The notes beneath the pieces are model-generated. The model was not told the origin of the DNA, did not search any database, and was given only the letters and a program-made list of their open reading frames with translations. A DNA stretch of 64,000 nt from Agrocybe praecox (taxonomy: Eukaryota > Basidiomycota > Agaricomycetes > Agaricales > Agrocybaceae), in NCBI GenBank assembly GCA_964017145.1, contig OZ024850.1:2023618-2087617 (forward strand). Direction: 5' to 3'. Both the position numbers and the translations under genes were made by a program. This document shows positions 41,043 to 50,876 of this stretch, piece by piece (within the stretch, counting starts at the first letter, position 1; the number at the start of each line of letters is the position of its first letter).

Positions 41043-41960
41043 ATGAAGACCCCAGCAGCCATCGCATCTTTCTTTTTCGCGTTCAACGCATTTTCTGCCC
41101 ACACAGTTTTTCAAGAATAACAGGTCACGATCGACGGTTTATGAATTTTTTTCTTAAACGTTACGTCCAGTTATTTTGCTTGCTGATTTTTATGCCTTTA
41201 CTATAGCCCATCACTGACATTACAACGAACGATGTTATCTGTAATGGTGGTATCAACCCTACTTGCTCCCTTGCATTAGCTCTCCATGTGCCCAAACTTA
41301 CCCAGGAGCTCAATTATACGTTCGTCTCTTCTCATTGGTCACTCGATGCTCGTTTCATTCAATATTTGCGTAGATGTAGTGTGCTCAAATCCAGATCACC
41401 GGTGGCTCTAACACATCGCCGGCAAACACCGTCAACTTCCCCGGCGCTTATTCCGGTGAGCCACACTATGCTATTTTTATGGTCGTCTTCTGAATAACGG
41501 AACCCAAGGCTCCGACCCTGGCACAAAACTCAACTTTTATGCCGAGTGCTACCAGCTACACCATCCCAGGTTAGTTCGAGTGATATTTGTGATGTTTATT
41601 TCGCTCTCATCAAACAACCCATCACTCTAGGGCCCTGTGTTCACTTGCGGCATCGACAACCGTGAAAACTCCCATTACTTCCACCACTACTCGGATGACA
41701 GTAAAAACTTCTGCTACCCCACTCCTACCAATGGAACTCCAGGGACAGTCCTTCAACATGGTCAATACGGTGGATATGGGTGCGTCTCTTCCTACACATG
41801 CACCAGGTCAAATGAATGGGTAAGTCGTCTACGGTACTTTACAAATATTCAAAACTCCCATACCACCGACTTGCAGTATAGTCAATGCCTGCAACAAAAC
41901 AACAATAATTTGTGTATAAATTGTATAACTCTCAGAATCATAAAACTTTACTTGCTCCAA
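41043..41960 (+). pseudogene. Decayed AA9-CBM1 polysaccharide monooxygenase copy
   Basis: Same orientation and gene plan as the AA9 gene at 42729. It begins with a signal peptide and a mature histidine (FNAFSAHTVFQE), then an in-frame TAA. The PITDITTNDVICNGGIN segment follows, but the sequence soon jumps to PGAQLY, so the copper-ligand SHxGP exon and the QYLLR exon are gone. At the start of the next exon the codon after Met is TAG where the intact gene has Glu (MECAQI). Readable remnants continue: CAQIQITGGSN, VNFPGAYSG, GSDPGTKLNFY, and a CBM1 remnant GQYGGYGCVSSYTCT ... YSQCLQ near 41750-41900. No functional product is expected. Confidence 0.85.
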
Positions 41961-42728
41961 AAGTTGTTTCTCTAATACCCTTACTCATGGGTGATAAAGT
42001 CAGGCTAACGTGCGACATATTCGGTCCCGTTTACCTCTAAATTTGCGATGATGCGATACAGCGCCACGAAACATGGTGTTTTAGGAGGAATATGTATTAG
42101 CTTCTTTCCCCAAGGTCGTATGCCGATCATCTCCAAGACGGAACATGGAAAATACCAGAAAATACCTCTTTGGTAAAATTTAGGATAAACTACGGTAATA
42201 TGTGGACATGTCAATATAGACATCTTCCGAAAGTCTGAATAAGTCACCTATTCCACCCAATTAGCCGAGATACCAGCTGATTCTACATCATCATTGGCTG
42301 ATATATTGATGCTAAGACTTTAGGTCGAGAGCGACTTCCTTGAATTACTGTGAGTCGCAAAGGCGAACTTCGGATACTTCACGGTTGAATTTATTTTGTG
42401 ACCCCGTCCACATGCCACTCTACGCCATATTTCTTCAATCTCATGCAGCTAGAGCTACCCGAGTTTCACGCGTTGGATTCAGAGTATTGAGGATCGGGTT
42501 GGACTCTGATATCGTACACTTCGCATAGCCGCTCGGCAGAGGCTTATCACCCCCAACTTTCCTCACGGGTTATTATTAGGTCTGTTTTGAGGCATGCTGC
42601 CACTGCCTGCCAGTGCTTATTTTCTCTTCTCCGTGGATTAATCCACCGCGTCATGTTCATACTGAGTCAAGTACAGACATATAAAAGCGCCATGTCGGAA
42701 ATAATATCGGTCACCAAATTCACTCAAC
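41961..42728. other. Upstream region of AA9 gene
   Basis: About 770 bp holding the promoter of the intact AA9 gene; no other gene seen. Confidence 0.4.
42680..42687 (+). promoter_or_regulatory. TATA box of AA9-CBM1 gene
   Basis: TATAAAAG about 49 bp upstream of the ATG at 42729. Confidence 0.55.
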
Positions 42729-44186
42729 ATGAGGCTGTCCAGCGCGTTTGCTGCCTCTGCACTCTTTCTCGCCAACTCAGCTAGTGCCCATTCTATCTTC
42801 CAGGTACTACAGCTTTTCAGCTAATCCAGTACCTACAAAAATGACTGATATAATACTTTTAGACTCTCTGGATAAACGGTGTCTCGCAAGGCCACCTTAA
42901 TGGAATCCGTGTTCCCGATTACGACGGAGTAAGCGACATAAATGTATTTCGCGACCCTAATGTTCTGATATTCAAACCAACTTCAAGCCCATCACAGATG
43001 TAACATCCAACGACCTCATCTGCAATGGTGGAATCAACCCATACCACCAGCCAATATCGACAACAGTCATTCCTGTACCAGCTGGAGCTCAAGTCACTGC
43101 AGAATGGCACCATACCCTTACTAGCGCTGGAACTGGAGATGCTGCAGACCCTATCGATCCATCACATAAGGGACCAATCCTTGCTTACATGTAAGTTCAC
43201 TCCCATTTTGATATTTGCACATATACACATATATATTCTCCAGGGCCAAGGTCAACGATGCCACTCAAAGCACAGTAACTGGCTTGAACTGGTTCAAGAT
43301 CTACCATGACGGCTTGGACGGAAGCCAGTGGGCAGTTGACAAGCTGATTGCCAATCAAGGGAAAGTCAGCTTTACAATCCCAAGTTGCATTCCAGCCGGA
43401 CAATACTTGCTTCGTGTAGAGATAATAGGTACGTTCATAGATTATGACGCATTATTGCAGCGTCTAACCCCTTTTCAGCACTTCATGCTGCCTCGTCATA
43501 TCCAGGTGCTCAGCTCTATGTAAGAAACTTATCCTTTATAAAGAACTATTCTACGTACTAAATGGGCGTATATTTAGATGGAATGCGCTCAGATTAATGT
43601 AACAGGTGGAGGAAGCACGACCCCCGCTGCAGTGAGCTTCCCGGGCGCTTACAAGGGTACGTGCTGCAAAGAGAGAAACTGCGTCAGATTAATGAGTTTA
43701 AAATATAGGATCTGACCCTGGAATCACTGTAAACATTTACAGCAACTTACAGAGTTACACCATTCCAGGTAAAGAATCATAAAATCTCACTCTTTTTCCA
43801 GAGTTAACTTGTCTATTCATCAGGACCCTCTGTCTTCAGCTGCAGCGGAAACAGCTCTCCAGCTCCCACCGCTAGCACCACCGTAAAACCTACATCTACA
43901 CCAACCACTGTCAGCTCCTCCGCCCCAGCAACTTCGAGTTCCTCGACGTCCTCCGCCGGGTCAGTTGTTCACTACGGCCAGTGCGGTGGTATCAGGTAAG
44001 AGAGAACATCGTACTGCTTAATTTTCTACGCTGAATGGATGGATCAATTTTAGCTACACTGGCGCCACGACCTGCGTGTCCCCATTCACATGTGTCAAAT
44101 CGAGCGACTATGTGCGTCCGAATATTTCCCACCTCTGTTCCGCTGACTGAAATGACTTTCTTTAACAGTACAGCCAATGTCTATAG
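42729..44186 (+). CDS. AA9 lytic polysaccharide monooxygenase with CBM1
   Basis: Secreted copper enzyme that oxidatively cleaves cellulose or related beta-glucans; 318 aa. Ten exons: 42729-42803, 42863-42928, 42988-43190, 43244-43428, 43479-43519, 43578-43656, 43709-43768, 43824-43995, 44054-44111 and 44169-44186. The signal peptide ends after residue 20 (ANSASA), exposing the required N-terminal His21 (HSIFQ). The second brace histidine is His107 in [12 protein letters not shown], and the axial Tyr is Tyr190 in PGAQLY. Other AA9 hallmarks are [25 protein letters not shown] and the [11 protein letters not shown] strand. A Ser/Thr/Pro linker (about 245-285) joins a cellulose-binding CBM1 ([16 protein letters not shown] ... 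YSQCL). All catalytic ligands are intact. Confidence 0.95.
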
Positions 44187-45298
44187 TTTGTGATGCAGCT
44201 AATACCCTGGTTCCTATCCCAATAATTTCAGTAGATACAGTATTGGTATCTGTATGCCACCTTGTCAATCTTCACATATGTAATAGTAGTAGTACGGATC
44301 CAACTTGCAATTCCACATTTTTCTTGAACAAAGCAGTCCTACGTCCCTAGCTTATCAAAATTTCCAAAAAAAAAAAAAGATTGCAGAGCAGCCAAGATAA
44401 ACGCCACACTAATTTTGCGGGGAATCATCGCGGGGTACGAAATCGTGGGAACCCAACATACGCTTGGCATGAGTGATGTCAGTGGCCAGTGCGCGTCGAT
44501 GCTGCTCTACTTTTACTCTCATTCAGTCAGTTTTCAGCACTTTCTTCCTACCTCGGATCAATGAAGGAACCTTAGATTAGAGAGAGCGACGGTAAAAGTC
44601 ATTGACGTCTATAAGGATTGATTTTTCCGAACGATCGTATGAATCGGTTCTAATTCGTATCGTTACTATGTTCGTTCGTTAGCGCAAGGCCACTGACCGT
44701 TCCTCGTTCAGAAGAGAGGGAATAAGCGATAGACGGATAGGCATATTGAGGCCGACGTGTATCAAACTATCTTCATAGGCATATTTGGCACTTCCGATGA
44801 CGATAAAGTGTGCAGTGGATCAGACTAGGGGATGGAGGAAAACGAAAGACTCGGTGTCCTGTACAAAGCACCATGTATGTCGTTCCCTTCCACGAATTAT
44901 TTTTCGACGAAATAAGGATAGACAAATCTTCTTCGCTTCATCTTCGCTGACAGTCTGTTCACTAGGGTGTTCGTGTTCTATCCTTCTGACTCGAAGACGA
45001 TGGTTTCCGTGAAAAAACCTCATGGGCGATAACTACAACATGACCGTATCCCGGAGTTGAAGAGCGTTCTATCGCGCTCCAGGAATAGCCACTTTTGCAA
45101 CATGATCGTCCAGAGGCGCATATATCCGTTCGGCGGTAAAAATGCGCACACCATGTCAAAACAAGCCGACCCATTGGCACTGGGTTCTTCTAGCTTCGTA
45201 TAGGAAATGCAGCCGATTATCATTCAAAATAAGTATAAAAGAAGGCTAGGAGGTAGATGGGTTCCATTAGACGTTTCACTCCCCGTTCAAGACTTAGT
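44187..45298. other. Intergenic, no gene seen
   Basis: About 1.1 kb between the two AA9-type genes. It includes a run of about 13 A residues near 44367 and the promoter of the downstream gene. Short frames at 44785-45012 and 45220-45522 lack any motif. Confidence 0.4.
45234..45240 (+). promoter_or_regulatory. TATA box of AA9-like gene
   Basis: TATAAAA about 59 bp upstream of the ATG at 45299, matching the spacing in the other secreted-enzyme genes here. Confidence 0.5.
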
Positions 45299-46427
45299 AT
45301 GCAGCCAAAAGCTTTGTTGTCATTTGTCGTCCTCGCTGGATCAGCGGCCGCTAAGACCGTTTTCTCTGTGCGTCTAATGTTCCGACCAGTTAGTGTAACC
45401 TGATTTATTTTTATAGGCCGTGTCCGTGAACGGCGTCGACCAAGGTCATGCCATAGGTGTTCGCGTACCTGCTTCAAACAACGTAAGAACAAAGTATTTT
45501 CCATCTCAAGTTTAGACCTCAACCTTACTTTTTTTTTTTTTTTTTTTTTTCATAGCCGATCACCGACCTGACGTCCAACAACATCATCTGCAACACTGGA
45601 TTCACTCAACCAGTGTCCACCGCAGTCATCCCAGTCAAGGGCGGTGACAAGATCACAGCCCAATTCCACCGCAGCCCCGCTGGATACCTCGGCCCAGATC
45701 CCTCTGACCCAATTGACCCTACGAACAAAGGTGCATTTAATATTCAGCAAGTTCGAAAGTTCGGAGTACTCACTAATCCTATTTATTTTCGATAGGTCCT
45801 GTCCTCGCGTACCTGTGAGTGAACTGTAGGAGAACGCCAAAAGATCTTGTCATTGACAGCTTTCGGACAGAGCTGCTATTCCATCTGCGACCCAGTCAAC
45901 TGTGACTGGTCTAAAATGGTTTAAAATTGGAGAAATGGGATACAACAGTGGCCAATGGGGATCCGACCTTCTCTTCATTAACGGCGGGAATGCGACATTC
46001 ACTATCCCATCCTGTCTGGCATCTGGTCAATACTTATTCCGTGCCGAAGCTATTGGTAAGTATCTATCGAATCCTAGTTGGATTACTAACGACTTACAAC
46101 AATGTGTGTAGCGCTCCAATCTGCAACGTCGTATCCAGGAGCACAATTCTACGTGAGTATTTTGTTGCTGTTTGTTCTTTGTTCCCATTGCTGAAGACGC
46201 CGACGTGTATAGATGAGCTGCGCTCAACTCAATATTCAAGGTTCTTCATCTCCAAAGACTCCAGCGACGGTTAATTTCCCTGGCGCATACACCGCTTCGT
46301 CTCCTGGAATCGTTACGTCGCTCTTTGGCCTGTCAAGCTACACTACTCCTGGTAAAATTCCAAGTTGCTGCGTTTTTGCCATACTAATATTGATCCATCT
46401 ACAGGTCCGGCTGTCTTCACTTGTTGA
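45299..46427 (+). CDS. AA9-like secreted protein lacking the histidine brace
   Basis: AA9-fold protein of 238 aa without linker or CBM1. Eight exons: 45299-45367, 45417-45482, 45556-45730, 45796-45814 (19 nt), 45871-46055, 46112-46152, 46213-46351 and 46405-46427. AA9 hallmarks are plain: [62 protein letters not shown] and MSCAQLNI. The predicted signal peptide ([18 protein letters not shown]) would leave Lys19, not His, at the mature N-terminus. The second copper ligand is also replaced: DPTNKGPVLAYL has Asn102 where the neighbour has SHKGP. The axial Tyr185 is kept. AA9 homologues lacking the brace are known in Agaricomycetes (an N-terminal Arg form from Lentinus), so this is probably a non-oxidative carbohydrate-binding or accessory protein. 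The frame is fully intact. Confidence 0.9.
45529..45550 (+). repeat. 22-base poly-T tract in an intron
   Basis: An uninterrupted run of 22 T ends 5 bases before exon 3 of the AA9-like gene and forms its polypyrimidine tract (T22-CATAG). It is a likely site of length polymorphism. Confidence 0.85.
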
Positions 46428-47098
46428 TGTTCGAGTACATAACTATAATGTTTAAAAACGCACATCGGAATAATACTCAAAGCAGGATTTCAGCTCAGAG
46501 AAGTCACACAACAAATAAGTAGAAACAGTTTGATTGTGATTGACAAGAAACCAAACCGCCTTGTACAGAAAAGCGGAAGTGACAAGATAGTTTGGTTGAC
46601 ACTAAGGTGCACTACGCATGGGATGAACATGGGCCTGGGGTATTTGATTTTTAAGATACACGTGCCCCATGTGTGTCGTTGGACACAGATAGGGCACGGG
46701 GAGGAGACGATGCATCGTGTGTTACACGACGAACCGCCGCCAGACACTCCGGCCATCAGAGACTATACGCTTCAAATCAGAACGACAAGAGATGGACGAC
46801 GAAAGAAGGAAGCACATACACGGGATGCCCATCCAGCACAGTGCACGAAACACACTGTCTGCTTGAATATTGAAAGCAGGGGACCATGACACAGTCCTAA
46901 ACGACAATGAGCTTGAGCGAGGACGAAGAGAAAGTGCTACTTACCTGGGATCAGAGAGTACGAGACACTGGGCGAGACGAATGGGGCCTTTAGGCCCAAA
47001 GAAAAGAATGCAAGCAGATGCATCGATTCTTATACCTCAGGTTCAGGGCAGGTATTCGTCACTAACACGAGGACGCATCGTTCTATTAATCTTAATCC
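46428..47098. other. Intergenic, no gene seen
   Basis: About 670 bp between the AA9-like gene and the macro-domain gene. A 119-codon frame at 46530-46889 has no domain signal and an overlapping antisense frame, so I do not call it. Confidence 0.4.
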
Positions 47099-47635
47099 AT
47101 GTCCAGAGTAACCCACGTAGTCGGCGATCTTTTCGCTTCACCCACCAACACCATCCTCGTACACGCATGTAACACCCAAGGACTATGGGGAAGTGGTATA
47201 GCGTTAGCATTCCGGGATAAATATCCAGCTCAGTACGAGCGTTATCGAGACCATTGCATTAAACATCGCGATTCCCTCATCGGTACTTGCTTGTTACTAT
47301 CTGGCGACAACCATGACATCGCCTGCCTATTTACGTCACGTTCATATGGCAGACGGAAGGATCCCCCAGAACAGATATTGCAAGCTACAAGGACAGCAGT
47401 GCTCGATCTTATCAAACAGAACGTGGACAAGAAACCTTTGCATGCATGGTACGTTTTGTATGGAGTCTCTGTCGTGAATGATCCTAATTTCCAGAATAGT
47501 CGATTCAATTCAGGAAAATTTGCTGTGCCTTGGGAGCAAACACAAGCCGTGCTAGACAGCTTAGACGTTTCAATGGTCGTATACACGGCAAAACAGCTTG
47601 ACGCGTCTAAAGCTCAATCGCAACACGGAAAATGA
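47099..47635 (+). CDS. Macro-domain protein, Poa1-like
   Basis: Macro domain of 161 aa, the fold that binds ADP-ribose; the closest functional analogue is yeast Poa1, an ADP-ribose-1''-phosphate phosphatase acting on the tRNA-splicing by-product. Exons: 47099-47448 and 47500-47635. Motifs are the strand VTHVVGDLF, the ligand loop HACNTQGLWGSGIAL, then LLLSGDNHDIACLFTSRSYG and the conserved HACRFNSGKFAVPWEQT, which forms only when a 51-bp in-frame intron (47449-47499) is removed. The stop codon is 9 bp from the stop of the convergent F-box gene. Confidence 0.9.
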   Translation: MSRVTHVVGDLFASPTNTILVHACNTQGLWGSGIALAFRDKYPAQYERYRDHCIKHRDSLIGTCLLLSGDNHDIACLFTSRSYGRRKDPPEQILQATRTAVLDLIKQNVDKKPLHAWYVLYGVSVVNDPNFQNSRFNSGKFAVPWEQTQAVLDSLDVSMVVYTAKQLDASKAQSQHGK

Positions 47636-47644
47636 TAATCAAAA

Positions 47645-48724
47645 TCAATCATTAACGATATACCAGTCCTTGCCCGGTAGCATTTTACAAACGTATTTCG
47701 CCTTGAACCCATGAAATGTTATAATAACATGCCGAAGTTTAGACGATGCCGCGAATATGGTGGTGATCATGTCCGAGAAATCGATTTGCTGACAAGGTGT
47801 CTGCGAGAGAGTAGGGTGAAAGCGGATTGTCAAGCACTCCAACGTCCTTGCATATGATAGGTATTCCTCAACCCAGTCCGTTAGATAGTCTATCATCTGG
47901 CAGAAATTGATAAGTACAGTGGCAGTATACAAGACGGCATTGACACGTACTTCCTCGTCATCTGGCTTGACGGTATCTGCATCAAGAGTAAAGTCAACCA
48001 AATTCGGGGTTGAGAGTGCCAGCTCTTCACATCCGACACCCAGGAGATATTCATAATTAAGCATCAGCCGTTGGACACCACGGGGGAAAGTCGAGTTTGA
48101 CAAGCATGAAACTGACGGAGGTGGATCCGAATCTCTGTCGTATGAAGCTACATGGCGAACTGGTCGACCGGGGATGAAGGCTTGGACGACGGTCATAGGA
48201 GCATGTATAGAATCCAGGTGTGGGAATAGATGTGGTCGGACGAAACGTACGAGTGAGGGATCTTTTGGAACAGACATTGAGATGTGTCTGAGAGAATTCT
48301 GGTTCTGTAAGAAAGAGACCAGAAAATGGTCCAGGAAGAAGCCGGACGAAAATGTGCGTAGAGCAAAGACAGGTGGAGTGTCCCGAGGCAGGATCCACGA
48401 GCTCAAGGGTCCTATAAAGAGGACCAGAGTATGCAGGCGACTGAGCTTGACCAAAGCATCCGAGATAATGCCGAGATACATGTCGACGCTGGAGTCGCAG
48501 AGGGTGAAGGACCGTGCACGATATGCAAGATCAGGCTCATTGCAGAGCTTGAGGCAGAGACGCATGATATTACGCCTTGTAGGGCGCAGATCTCTGTACA
48601 GCGCCTCGTGAGCCAAAGTATAGACCGGTTTGTTGACACGACAACAAATGGCCAAATCTTGGGGGTTGAGACACTTGAAGATGACTTCGAGGACATCCAA
48701 GGGTATCTGAGCAGCAGATTGCAT
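47645..48724 (-). CDS. F-box protein
   Basis: Single-exon protein of 359 aa with a clear N-terminal F-box (IPLDVLEVIFKCLNPQDLAI, then CCRVNKPVYTLAHEALYRDL). The F-box binds Skp1 in SCF ubiquitin ligases. The remaining sequence is weakly leucine-rich with no identifiable substrate-binding domain. It is tail-to-tail with the macro-domain gene and head-to-head with SSR4 about 143 bp away. Confidence 0.85.
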   Translation of the reverse strand: MQSAAQIPLDVLEVIFKCLNPQDLAICCRVNKPVYTLAHEALYRDLRPTRRNIMRLCLKLCNEPDLAYRARSFTLCDSSVDMYLGIISDALVKLSRLHTLVLFIGPLSSWILPRDTPPVFALRTFSSGFFLDHFLVSFLQNQNSLRHISMSVPKDPSLVRFVRPHLFPHLDSIHAPMTVVQAFIPGRPVRHVASYDRDSDPPPSVSCLSNSTFPRGVQRLMLNYEYLLGVGCEELALSTPNLVDFTLDADTVKPDDEEVRVNAVLYTATVLINFCQMIDYLTDWVEEYLSYARTLECLTIRFHPTLSQTPCQQIDFSDMITTIFAASSKLRHVIITFHGFKAKYVCKMLPGKDWYIVND

Positions 48725-48867
48725 CTAAAGAGAGAATGAATTGTTATGAATATGATAAAAAAGAAAAAACTTACGAGGGAAATGACTCATGGCTTTAATT
48801 GTGACGGTAAAGGGGGACCGGGGAAGACAAACCTGTGTTTGTTGTGCGACCAAACAGAGCGAAATCG

Positions 48868-50395
48868 ATGGTGGTTGCCGGTTCGGCGCCTACCAACATG
48901 GCTCATCTTCAACAAGCACAGAGCGAGGGCGCCTGTCTGCGCTATCCCGACCCTCTTCCCACACAGCGCGAACTCAGCTATGAAAATGCCGCAAGTCTCC
49001 TTCTCAGAGGATCCAACATGGCCATGACCGTCCCATTCAGCTGGAGTTTTGTAGACAAACCACCGGGTCCGTCGTCCCCCAGCTTCTTCCTTGGAGACTA
49101 ATTACCAATTCTCATATAACAGATGGCACAATATTACTCCTTTATCTCCCGCCAGGTTCTCCTTATCCGATAGACGGCATCCGCTTTCTGGAAGCCGAGG
49201 TTAAATATACAATCCCTCTTGGCCAACGTGTGAGCCTCCTCATTGTTTTTTTTTACCATTCATATTTATTTTTTCATATCGTAAAACCAGGAAATCGAGG
49301 TATACGAGGCCAAATATGGTTACATACCAAACCACTCCATTGACTCAAACGCGTCGCGTCTTCGCAGACGATACCGTATCACCAAGGGCGGAAACCCTCA
49401 GCTCGTTCTTGCCCACTACACGCGAGGTCCTCAAACAGGTGAGTCGTCAGCGACCGACCGACCGACCGATTCAATTATTAAATTGTTCTTATCCCTCGAC
49501 CCACAGCCGTCGCACCCGCCATGCTCACCCAACCCGTTCGCAACTACCCTCTCCGCCAGGTCAGCGAACCACCCGTCTACGTCGCAGGAGAGAAAGCCGG
49601 CCAGAAAGTATACCCACCAGGTGCCCAGCTCCACGCAGTGCCCGGACCGCCTCCAGCAACAATAGGCATAGGGATGTCGTATACTCAACAGCAAGCCATG
49701 CTCCAACAGCAGAACAACACCATGGAGGCTTTAGAGCGCAGGAGAGAGCGCGAGAGACACCAGGAGCGTGTGGCACAGAGAGATCCTACAGGTGGTGCAG
49801 TGAGTAGAAAATTTATCCGGAAACTCTCATTGTGTTGCCTGTATTGAAGTAATCGGGGTCAGCGTCCACCCGCATCACGAGTTGTAGAAGAAGAAGAGTC
49901 TGGAGGTGAGATCGCCAGCCCAAAAAACAAGCCTCTTGATGTTAATAGACCATATCCACAGACGAGATCGACCAAATCTCGACACGAACCCTAGCACTTG
50001 CACGATACAAGCGTAATCATGACTGGATGAACGACGTGTTCCACCAAGCCGCGTTTGGTATGTACATCTTCACAATGCACAACACGCAAGTTATTAACCA
50101 AGGACGCGTCCGTGTGTGTGTGCCAACAGGCAAAAAGTCAACAGAACCAACTCCAACTCCCTATTCTATATTCTCTTTGTCCGAGGTTCAAGATAAGACG
50201 GTTAGCATACATCTTTCCCTTTATCAACTTCCTCCATTCATGATTTATTTTATTCTGCAGGCGAAACTACAAGCCGAACTCGACATCTTACAGGCAAAAG
50301 CCGACCAACGGCGGGCAGACAAAATTCGCGCGTCACAGACAAACACGGAAGACGATATATCCATCAACGTAATGGGAGAGCCCATGGTTGCGTGA
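48868..50395 (+). CDS. SSR4: SWI/SNF and RSC complex subunit Ssr4
   Basis: Subunit shared by the SWI/SNF and RSC chromatin remodellers, first described in fission yeast; 363 aa. Eight exons: 48868-49066, 49123-49229, 49291-49438, 49507-49799, 49863-49905, 49962-50057, 50130-50200 and 50261-50395. The family N-terminal region is clear: PFSWSFVDKPP, LLLYLPPGSPYPIDGIRFLE, VKYTIPLGQREIEVYEAKYG, and RRRYRITKGGNPQLVLAHYT. The middle is Pro/Gln-rich. The C-terminal block LALARYKRNHDWMNDVFHQA-AFGKK is also conserved, followed by a charged coiled coil. A second in-frame ATG at 48898 (MAHLQQAQ) may be the real start. A short ACCG repeat lies in intron 3 near 49446-49468. Confidence 0.9.
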
Positions 50396-50876
50396 AATGT
50401 TATTTTCTGTGGAGAGTTGGGGATGATAGGTTTTTAGTTCACTGTATATTTAATGTCAGGATACATATGTGCAATAGATGACTGATGCTATTCGAACTCA
50501 TCCTGACTGACTACACTAAAGAATAGATAACTACGACGTTATGATACCAATAGACAGGCAAATATGCGCATAAGTTATTGATATGACATATTATACATGT
50601 AGTATGTAGAACATGGAATCTGGGGTATAGCTTTATTTGGTACATGAAAAGGCATTCAAGGCTGAAGGTAGTAATGATGAAGAGACACGCATTAGAAATA
50701 CAACGAACGGCATATGTACAGAGAATGATCATGGAACATTAAATAAGTGAGGCCGAAAAAAAGAAAAGAAAAGAAAGGTTAGAAATGATTACACAATGGC
50801 AAACGTTCAGTAATCCCTATTAATGATTTGATTCGTAAAAAAAAACTGTTCAGTACCTGATACCCAATGCTTATCG
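50396..50876. other. Convergent 3' regions
   Basis: About 480 bp of AT-rich sequence between the SSR4 and kinase stops. No gene seen. Confidence 0.4.

Noticed and set aside
44367..44379. Poly-A run as evidence of a retrotransposed copy
   Set aside because: No target-site duplication, no processed intron-less gene upstream; the neighbouring AA9 gene has introns.
46530..46889. 119-codon open frame between the AA9-like and macro-domain genes
   Set aside because: No domain, no splice extension, overlapping antisense frame and no homology I recognise.
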